Shown: one piece after another, positions 1-64,000 of the stretch | Layout: every line of letters begins with the position of its first letter | Numbering within the stretch: the first letter of the stretch is position 1 | Assembly (NCBI GenBank): GCA_018398805.1 | Contig: JAGFBZ010000850.1 | Location: 496,001 to 560,000 of the forward strand | From: Hirundichthys speculiger | Lineage: Eukaryota > Chordata > Actinopteri > Beloniformes > Exocoetidae | Reading direction: 5' to 3' | DNA: 64,000 nucleotides | Translations under genes and position numbers: made by a program | The notes under the pieces: model-generated | What the model was told of the DNA's origin: nothing | The model's database searches: none | Seen by the model: only the letters and a program-made list of their open reading frames with translations

Positions 1-1298
1 CACCCGTTTCCTCCTCAGGGAGAGTAACATTTTAGCTCCTGAGGTCTTTTGTGGTTGAATTTGTCCTAGTTATTTTAAATTGTGTTGTTGAAATACAATA
101 AATCTTTGAAGAGAACTGTAATTGTTGGAGTTAGAACAATCTGTCTGCTGTGGGCGTTACCTAGGTATTGCATGGTGTTCCCCCACTATGAGTGAATGAA
201 CTGAGATGAATTTGCTCATTATAGATGATAATCTACTGGTTAATAGCAAAATACTTTAACTGTGGGGCATATAAACATTAAACCCGCTACATTTTAAGTG
301 GTTTTAATGACCATACTAATGATCATCTTAACCAAACACAACCCATTCTCCCAATGATCGTGGCAGTCGCTGTCTGAGGTTTCCTTCTTCTGCAGGACTG
401 CAAAAACTGCTCAAGAATGCCACAGCACCGACCTGTCTGTTTTCTCCTCAGATTTCAATTTGCCAAAGCAATTTGTGGAATTTAATGCAACTGATCTGCC
501 GAAACTTCACCATGCAACCCACGCAGCCCCCAGACACCACAGGAGACCCCTCAGAACTCCTTATCCATGCTCCCTGACATGTCAAAGTTGTTTTAGCAGC
601 AGGAAAGGGGCCTAAAAATGAAGGGGCAGGTGTATTAATGATCAATATATTTTTTTTCTCCTTTTGTTTTTTCGTGGCATGCACATCACTTCTGATAGAG
701 CAGAGATTCATAGGTGGAAAATCCTCCAGGAGAAGTTGTTATTCCAGCACTTTTTGCAACTGCCTTCGCCTCAATGCAACACGCAAAAAGAGTGTGACAG
801 AAAGTCAGACGATAAAAGAAATGTTCTACCTATAGAAATGGAATCACATCTGGGAAGCACTATATTTTGAGCAGCTCCGCTCATGCATCCCTCCTATTGC
901 CATGGGAAAACCTAGATGGAGCTTTTTCAGGTTTGCCACAAAGATTCATGGATTCAATTTTGGGCCTAAAAGGTCAGGGTGACTGGAACCTCACGACACC
1001 TCACCTCAACAACATAAAAATTCACACACCGTTTAGATAAACTTTCATGCAAATGCAATGAAATATAGAAGCCTTAGTGCATTATTATGATGTCCACCAA
1101 AGACACCTCATTGGAGATTTGTCAAAGCCATAACTCTGCAACAGAGGGGGAAATTGTGACTGTATTTCACATTTGGTCCAGGTGCTGAATTGTTGGCATT
1201 AATTTTGATGTCCACCTTGAAGCTGTTGGGCCTGTAGATCTTCTGTGTGCCTCGGTAAAACATGATTGATTTTGACTTCTTTGCTACGGATTCTCAAG

Positions 1299-1580
1299 GG
1301 GGGCAGCTGTGGCTCAGGAGAAAGTGTTTGTCTGCCTCTCAGATAGCTGGTGGCCCAACCTATTGTTTCCCCAGTCCACGTTTTGAAGTGTCCTTAAGAA
1401 AAATGCTGAACCCCACATTTCCTCCAATGTGTTCATTGCTGTGTGAGCGTGAATATGACGGAGAAAAGCGCTGATTAAAAAGAATAATGGATAAACAGTG
1501 ATGTGTCTCTGAATGGGTGTATGACTGGGTGAATAGGGCTGCTGGTGAAAAAGTGTAACATAAAAATGCAGCCCATTCAT
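1299..1580 (+). mobile_element. tRNA-headed SINE
   Basis: It begins GGGGCAGCTGTGGCTCAGGA, continues with TTTTGAAGTGTCCTTAAGAA and ATGCTGAACCCCACATTTCC, and ends AAAAATGCAGCCCATTCATA. These match a SINE family common in teleosts. Diverged. Confidence 0.65.
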
Positions 1581-2085
1581 AGCAACATTTTAAAAATTGA
1601 CAACTATATTTGTCACAGTTATTACATAGTCTAATTATAGTCATCATCTTGCATAATCCTCATTATCATCTTCAGACACATATTTATGAGCAGCAGAGTG
1701 AAAATAACCAAATTCACATGTCCACATGATTTTCTACTATTTCACAACTGACTGCTGGTCTTATTTGTGATTGTTTGTGATTAGGTTTATGAGTATTCTG
1801 GCATCAATCAACATACTTACACATTTTATAAATGAACAGAAACTCCAATTCCATAATCATGATACTCCTTTTGACTACAGCTTCATTTTTATCCGCAGTC
1901 AGCTTGATCATATCTAAATATATGCAAGGATTTTTTTTTGTTTTTAGGTTCTTGTCATTTTTTTGTATCTCTTAATCCACTTATACCACGAACAAAGCAG
2001 AGATGCTGCAGAACAACAACAATAAAGATAACAAAGTCAAGTCATTAAATTGTAAATATTCCGAGCAGAAACACAAGATCAAAGA

Positions 2086-2272
2086 AAGTGTTCCCCAATC
2101 CAGGTCCTTGAGGGCCACTGGCCCACATGTTTCTGATGTCTCTGCTCCACCACACCTGGCTCAAATTAATGGGTCATTAACCCACTTGCTGACAAGCTGA
2201 CGGTAATTTACTCATTTAAATAAGGTGTGTCCAGGGCAGGGGACCTCGAGGACGTGAATTGGGGGAACTCTG
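2086..2272. mobile_element. hAT-like MITE
   Basis: The left end GTTCCCCAATCCAGGTCCTT and the right end (complement of AGTTCCCCCAATTCACGTCC) form inverted repeats. The inner sequence TCCACCACACCTGGCTCAAA is typical of this small element type in fish. No clear target duplication was seen. Confidence 0.6.
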
Positions 2273-4651
2273 ATTTAGATTAATTATCTGAATGGATGTT
2301 ACATTCTGTGCAGCAAAGGACATCTTCTATCCTTAAATTGTTTTATCGGAAGAGGAAAATCTGCACTCATGAACAAAATAAAAATGCTAAGTGCAACTTG
2401 TCTGCTGAAGTCATACAATCACAAAGTGGTAACGCAAGTTTGTGTTTGCCCCATAGAGCCGAACAACCTACTATAGACAGTTTCCCTTACAAGCTTTTGC
2501 TAAATTGTACAACAGTGGGAAAGCTTTGATGCTATAGAGGCTTTATAAAGTAATTACGGACCTTTGCCTCACAACCTCAACCTGAATTGTCCTAAAATCA
2601 CCACTACTTTCCCTCTGATATATACGTGTGGGCCCCATATGGGTTAAAAGTGTTCTATTTGAGTACAGAGTGGGCTTGAAATGGGCAAATGGCATGGGTT
2701 CAGTTTCAATATTATGGGCTCCAAATGGAAAGCCTATATGTGTGGCCCATAAATGATACAAGTGGGTTAAAAACCAGATAGATCCCATTCAGAGTCTATA
2801 TAGGCAAACACAGACAGGGTGACCATGGAACCTGTGGATAAACCCACTTAACCACATTTAAATGCTGGCTGGGTTACATGTTAAAATAGTGTAATTGAAG
2901 GACCAAGAGCATTTGTTTTCTGTCTTTTTTTTTCTTTTTTTTTTTTTGCCTCCCTAGTAAGATCTGAGAAGAACAAAGTTGTCTATTTATAATCCATCAA
3001 TGTTTGTTTTCGCACATCTAATGAACTACAGCCACTACTGCAGAGCTCCTGTTGTCTGCCTACTGGAGCGTGAACCTTCAATGAATATGTTTTGAAGCCA
3101 TGGTTAGATGTGAAAAATCAGTAAGAAGAGATTCTTTAGACTTGTGTTCCCTGTAAACTGTTTGCTGAGACTTACAGTGTACTCTACTCTGCTCCCAGAG
3201 CGGGATCGAGGGAGTGCCAGAGGGTCGTCAGGGAATACCTTGATACCTCCAGAAAAATGAGCCACAGTTAAGTTTCAGCTCTATTTCAGGATGTTAATGG
3301 TGTTTACGCTGCTTTTATCACTCTCTGCCTTGAGTCGCACCAGCAAATCTTTTCATGAAAAAGGATTCAGAGGAAACGGGGAATCAAATTTCAATGAAGG
3401 GATGTTATGGGTGATGCTGTGATGTAACAAAGGTATAACACTTTACACACAAGTAGAGCTTTTAGTAATTTGTATTCTTTTACATATTTCATTCAATGCC
3501 ACTTTACACCTTCACGTCATGTTAGAGAGAAAATCTTACTGATTACTCCTTTTTTTTGGCCTATTTCAGTTTCATGTATGCATTTAAAATGTGATGAAAT
3601 AACTTGCTGCTCACAGTTATAACCCCTACTTTTAAACTAAGGACTTCTGCTGTTACGGATATTGTACCCAGCATGCCATAGCATCAGTAGTTAGTAATCC
3701 CTTGTACTCTTAAACCTGACTTAGCATATAAGCAGATTTGAAGGTATTGTGTTGGAGCTTTCTGGGTTTAGTGAGTCGACACCCCTGCTGAGTGTCACTG
3801 TGGAGCTTCATCTCACATATGACAGCAGCCTCTGCCCACAACCCTCACTCACACTGTCCAGGGTCGCTGACTGGTGAGATAACCGCCTGGCAGAGACAGG
3901 ATGATGGATTTTGGGAAGGGGTGTACGACAGGCGGAGGAGATCAGGGGACAAGTCACATGCTCTGACTCCTCTGTCACTGTCAAGTTATGCAATATTAAG
4001 AATAAGCTTCTACAGTCAAAACTTTCAAAATAAAACAGTTATTGGAAAGGAAAGGGTGATTTTTTTTTTGTTCTTCTCCTTATGATTGTTGTCTAACTAA
4101 CTCACCATTGTCTTATTTTACTGTGAAGCTAATTTTGTTCTAATCAAACAGGGTACAGTTTAAATTAAAATTAGATCTGACTGCAGTCAAACATTGTTTT
4201 ACTTCAGAGAAAATACATTTATGAATGAAATGTGAAGGAAGATGTTTTGCCTGTTGTTACACTGAATCTATCGAGTACAGCCATCAGTAAGAGATGCTGG
4301 ACACTTAAGATAGACAGAGGTCAGTCCAGTCAGTGACACACTGGGTCTGAAACATATGATGCAATTTTATGGCCAGTAAAAGAAAAAAAAAAAAAAGTCT
4401 GGCTGCTCAGTTTTGGCTGATGAGTCAAAATAGTTGTGCGTGTATATCTTTTACCATAAAGTCCAGTAGCAAGATTTAAGTCGACACTAAACAAAACTTT
4501 TGGATTGACATGCAGAGTTTAAGAATCCATATTCTGTTGATATATTATCCACAACCTTCGTGTGATTGCAAAAAAAAACTTGGGATTGTTAAACAAAAAG
4601 TTTAGATTCATGTGTTTATTCATTTTTCATATCTTCTTCAGACCTACTGGG

Positions 4652-4745
4652 GGGGGGGGTCTGCTGGAGCCTCAGTAAGCCGGCTGTCTCCATGTGAAAG
4701 GCGGGGTACATCCAGGAGAGGCTGCCAGTCCATCACAGGAATAGA
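4652..4745. repeat. Dispersed repeat fragment
   Basis: TCTGCTGGAGCCTCAGTAAG and GAGGCTGCCAGTCCATCACA resemble a repeat found in many fish genomes (consensus CCAGTCCATCGCAGG). Too short to classify. Confidence 0.4.
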
Positions 4746-6359
4746 TCGGATAGATACTTTGATCCTAACAGCTCTCATGTTTTTGAGTGCAGTGTCTGCT
4801 GTTTTTGCTCTCAGATGTTTTGGGAAAGTTTTAATGAAGTCAGCAATGCAACTCCTTATAGTAGCTAAGGGCAGTTCCACTGTTTTGAGGACTTTTCAGT
4901 CCTGGTTATGGCCAAAACCAGCCTGGCCAGACATCCTAATGCTTTTCTTCTTCAATACAAAGAAGAAATTTAGTTCCTCTGGATTTGACTTTGATTTTCA
5001 AAAGGCGGTAGCAGCGAAAACAAGAAAAACTACCTATGGATGCCACTGGAGAGGATTCAATTTCAATTCATGAAATGTAGGAGATGACATCAGCAGAGCA
5101 ACAGCCAGACTGGTATCAGTCATTAGTTGTTCTTAAGGAAGGTATTATTTTATATAAGTTATATTTTTATATAGTTTAAAAAAAAATATTGTATATTGAA
5201 AAAAAAAAGATTTTACCAGAAAAGCAAATTCCAATGATTCATCCTCTACTTAAGAAAAAATTCAAAGATGACTCAGTCTCGCTCTTAAAGTGACACTCAG
5301 GACTTTGGTTTCTGATACAATATCAGCTTCAATTTCATTTTGAAGGAATATTTGATTATTTTTGGAAGAATCGTCTAGCTTTCATAGTCCCTGTCCCCCT
5401 GTGCACCAAATACTTTTTTTTCCTGCCCTGTCTCAACAGTTTATAGTCTCTTAAAACAAAACTATCACTTGCATGTTTTTATCAAAGTAAACTCTGGACT
5501 CCTGTCCCAGTTGTGTCTTGTGACACCTGTGTATTGCTTTAGGGTAATATTTCACACATGAACAATGCTGAAGATAGCTCACAGAGCAATAGTAGACAAA
5601 AGAAAGAAAAAATATTGATGGAAGAAATACATTTGAGAGTGATCAAGCGAGGGACTGAACGATAGTAATGGTGGGATGTTTTATCTCAGGGGTTGGAACT
5701 TGGAGCGACGGCGTCGTGTTGTAGTTGCATAGTGGGATAGTGAACTTTTCCAAGCCTTTGCTGCTCTTAGTCATTGTTTGCAGTCTATTAATTCATAATG
5801 ACAGTTTGTGAGGTATTTAGCAGACAAAATAGCATTGGAACACGTCCACTGTTTGTCTTAATGTGAATAAAATAATACAGAACTAGTAACTGAGCGTTTA
5901 CTTTGAAATTGTGCAGCAGCCATGTTGGATTCTGAAATTGGGACAAGTGAGGTTTGTCGGACTTTCCTAGTTGGAAATTTCGACTTTTGAGGGTTTTTCG
6001 GTAAAAACCTGGAATTCAGTACTTCCGGTAGAAAAGAATATCACTATAATCTCAGACAGTTGTATTGTAAAATCAAGTTCTCTTCCATGACTATGGGGAG
6101 GCCTTCTGAACTAAAAACGTCAAAAGTTCCTTTGTGGGACCTAAAAGAAATAGGCTGATAAGTGAAATGAAAAAGTAACTACTTGCAGGGTTTGCATCCA
6201 ACAGTACAAAATAAAATAGGTCTTTTTAATCTTTAAGAACATTTTACAGTTTTGAGTAAAGAAGAACTCATAAAACAAAATCGTGTGTGCGTCTCACTTC
6301 CTGGACCACGTCGTCTTATTTTGAAGGTAAAATGCAAGTATTTTTTTTTTTTTACAGCC

Positions 6360-6750
6360 TCTCCGTGGCTGGCTTGACGCAGGTACACCCCCCCCCCCCC
6401 CACCACCACCACCACCAGCACCACCAGCGCCCCTCACACCCCCCCACCCCCGGTGCGCCTGAACTCCGGTACCTGACAACGCGCAGCGCGTCCGGCGGCT
6501 GACGGGGGACGCAGACCTCCGGCTCGCAATTAACTCAACTTTTCTTATTTGTTGAAACTCCTGCGTCTCCCCTCCCTGACATTTGTGCCATCTTTCTCAT
6601 CCTCCGGCTGACTGAGTTTGGATCTCGGCAGGCGGGGGAGGAGGCGGACGACCAGCGAGCGGCTCTCAGATGGAGCAGCGGGGCTCCGGGAGCTCAGGGC
6701 GCGCGGCGGACCCGGAGTGAGTGACGCCGGCGGAAGGGCGCTGCTCCCCG
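6360..6750 (+). promoter_or_regulatory. cacna1h: Candidate promoter and non-coding exon 1 of cacna1h
   Basis: This is a GC- and CpG-rich island in otherwise AT-rich sequence. It starts with a C-run and CCA repeats (6388-6430), followed by CpG-dense sequence such as GCGCAGCGCGTCCGGCGG. It ends at a good donor, CCCCG|GTAAGAGC, with the intron starting at 6751. The next acceptor before the start codon is at 8649-8650, so this fits a 5' untranslated first exon. No TATA box was recognised and the transcription start is not defined. The exon 1 call is inferred from position and base composition only. Confidence 0.5.
6670..6720 (+). other. Short upstream ORF in the candidate 5' leader
   Basis: An ATG at 6670 opens 16 codons (MEQRGSGSSGRAADPE) and stops at TGA 6718-6720, before the putative exon 1 donor. 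The +4 base is G but -3 is C, so the initiation context is moderate. If the leader starts upstream of this point, the uORF could dampen translation of the channel. Its use is unproven. Confidence 0.35.
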
Positions 6751-8650
6751 GTAAGAGCGCCAGCCAAAGTTTCTGCTCGTTCGGGTGCTTTTGTATACTC
6801 CTATTGCTGTTTTGTCCCAGTCACTCGGAGAAAACCCGTGGAACAATAGGAGATGTCCTGATCTCATGATGTCGTTCTTTGTCAATGGCGGTGTGTCTCC
6901 ACAAAAAAGGTAAAAAGATAAAACAATATTCTTAATACGCAATTCTGAAGTGCATGTTAATATATAAGATGAGTTAGTTACCTTGTGGTGCTGGGTTATG
7001 TAGATTTAATATATGTTGAGACTTACTTTGAAATGATTGGTTTTAAAATTAATTATAGGAAAACTGTTTCTCTGATGGTGATGGTTAACTGGTTTTTCGT
7101 TGGACTGCTCGGAGAGCAATGTTGGGAACTGATGTGGCTATATCTGATGTGTAACTGGCTGGTTCTCATCAAGATATACACCACTGTATGGAGTTGAACA
7201 ATTGTTAGCCTTATATGGAGATTTGGATTTCTTTATTTTTTATTTTTTGGTTTTTCCGAGCATTATGCTTTATTGCAAATCCTTGGTTGAGACTGGTGAC
7301 AGTGAATGCAACTGTAATGATTGCACAGTACATGTAAGAACACAGGCAATGATTTCTAGAGGTACGACTATGCAGTCTTGTGCTTTGGTGTGTGCTTGGG
7401 ATCCACATAGATGATTTAATTCCACCATGGCCTGGCCATTAGCAAGGGAGGTTTCTAATTAGTTTGTAAAATATTTTTTAAAAGCTCCCGTCAGCACCTT
7501 TTCAGCTGTGTGGATGTTTTTTTTTTTTCTCTTTTTTCTTCTTTCTGTGTGTGTGTGGTTAATTGATGTCTACCCAACAGCCACCATTGAATCATAACAA
7601 AAAGCCTTAAACTGCACAGCCCTAGACTCCTGTAATTGTCTAGGCGAAATGCCCATAATGAATCCACGCAAAAGAGGGATAGTGGCAGATAAAATCTCAT
7701 TATTTTCATAAAACGCACACACAGAGATATATTTCTGCTTGAGCAGTGAACTTGCATGCCAGGTTTTCCTGCTCACACAAAGAACCCTTGATGTGCCTGC
7801 ATGGACTCACAGTTGGCACAGACTTAATTGTCTCCAAATAATTAAGTTTGTCACCCAACTTCATGAGAAAATGGTATCATTGGGGTAGATTTGCCTGAAT
7901 CTCTGGGGATCCGTAGGCAGTGAAGGGAACACATGGTGGACAATTTGGACTGTGACACAAGCTCTCCATCGTTTGCTGCCAAACTTCTCCCTACAGCATA
8001 CTGCCCCAAAAATGACAGAAATCAGACAAGGTACAAAAGAAAATAAAAAGACATTCATTTCGAAGTGTGATAATTGCTCAGGTTCACATTTCCTACAAGA
8101 ATTTAAAAACTGCAAGGAATCTGTCAGTTCTGCTAAAAATTAACCACAGTCTGTTGTAGCTCATTGATGTCACTGCGGTTCATTAGATTTGATCTAAATT
8201 AACAGTCAAGGAGGGGAAAAAAAAATCATGTTTCATCAAGTTATCTGTCATCATTATGAGCAGGAATTTATTATTTAATTGAATAAAGAAATTAATAATT
8301 GACAATATCGTTAATCAACACCAGTCTTTATTCTGTTCGTCGTGGAAAATAAATAACCGTCTATGGCACTTTATCTCTCTTTTTTTTAATTTTTGATGTA
8401 GATTGTTTAAAATTAGTCTGGATTAAAAGTATCACTTTTGGCCTGTTGTCATCACAGAATTATACATCTTTAGGATTATTACGCAAAGATCTAAGTGCTT
8501 CCTGTTGTCAGCACCTCTGTTCACATCCATTCATTCAGTCTGTTTATTGTCATGTAGATTTATATTTCCTGCACAGCTAGCTGTGAAGCAAAACAGAGGT
8601 GGGTCTGTTTCAGTGCTCCCTTCTGCCGGTGCCCCCGTGCCCTTTTTTAG
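6751..8650 (+). other. Intron 1 (5' UTR intron)
   Basis: The putative intron runs from the GTAAGAGC donor to the CCTTTTTTAG acceptor. The sequence is AT-rich with T-tracts (for example 7517-7529). No exon, RNA gene or clear mobile element was recognised in it. Confidence 0.45.
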
Positions 8651-8674
8651 GTTCAGGCGGCTCACAGCACGGCC

Positions 8675-64000
<55,326 letters not shown>

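Larger units (their letters stand above)
1..6359. other. Upstream flank of cacna1h
   Basis: AT-rich non-coding sequence. It holds a SINE (1299-1580), a hAT-like MITE (2086-2272) and a dispersed repeat patch (4652-4745). AATAAA near 109 could belong to the end of a neighbouring gene, but no coding sequence supports that. Confidence 0.6.

Noticed and set aside
1..120. 3' end of an upstream gene
   Set aside because: Only an AATAAA is present; no coding sequence or other support.
4612..5073. 153-codon + strand open frame
   Set aside because: It begins in a dispersed repeat, has no recognisable domain and runs through ordinary AT-rich sequence.

Overview
The window is vertebrate genomic DNA, most likely from a teleost fish. 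Coding sequence occurs as short exons with consensus splice sites. The introns hold tRNA-headed SINEs, several decayed Tc1/mariner elements, hAT-like and TTAA-flanked (piggyBac-type) elements, and LINE fragments of types common in fish. No prokaryotic gene organisation, CRISPR array or tRNA/rRNA gene was seen.

One protein-coding gene was found. It is a T-type (low-voltage-activated) calcium channel alpha1 subunit on the + strand, best matched to Cav3.2 (cacna1h). Teleosts carry two cacna1h copies and I cannot say which this is. Thirty-three coding exons were placed by hand from 8675 to the right edge, and a non-coding first exon is inferred near 6.4-6.75 kb. All joins keep one open frame of 1809 codons. 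It covers the acidic N-terminus, four six-helix repeats, the selectivity-filter set E-E-D-D (codons 358, 859, 1353, 1650), the I-II loop with a His-rich run, the II-III loop and the start of the C-terminal tail. The last exon is cut by the window edge. Human Cav3.2 is about 2350 residues, so the rest of the tail lies beyond 64000.

Layout: 1-6.4 kb is upstream flank with repeats. About 6.36-6.75 kb is a GC-rich promoter and leader candidate. Then: exon 2, 8.65-8.93 kb; exons 3-6 (rest of repeat I S1-S5), 18.7-23.2 kb; exons 7-9 (repeat I pore, S6 and I-II loop), 24.5-27.3 kb; exons 10-14 (repeat II), 33.0-40.7 kb; exons 15-17 (II-III loop), 41.4-44.2 kb; exons 18-25 (repeat III), 44.7-52.7 kb; exons 26-32 (repeat IV), 55.2-61.2 kb; exons 33-34 (tail), 61.3-64.0 kb.

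The most notable feature is intron 2 (8935-18726). It reads as a minor-spliceosome AT-AC intron: ATATCCTT at the donor, a CCCTTAACC branch site 11 bases from the end, and a terminal AC. It restores the frame exactly where no GT-AG choice does. Other points are a missing codon beside the repeat I filter, a shortened IS1-S2 loop, a retained Asp-Gly-His metal-binding motif, TG repeats at two acceptors, a 98-base candidate intron whose retention would truncate the tail, and several well-bounded transposons. I found no evidence of a wholly new biological system. The interest lies in splicing, channel-specific changes and the mobile-element record of the introns.
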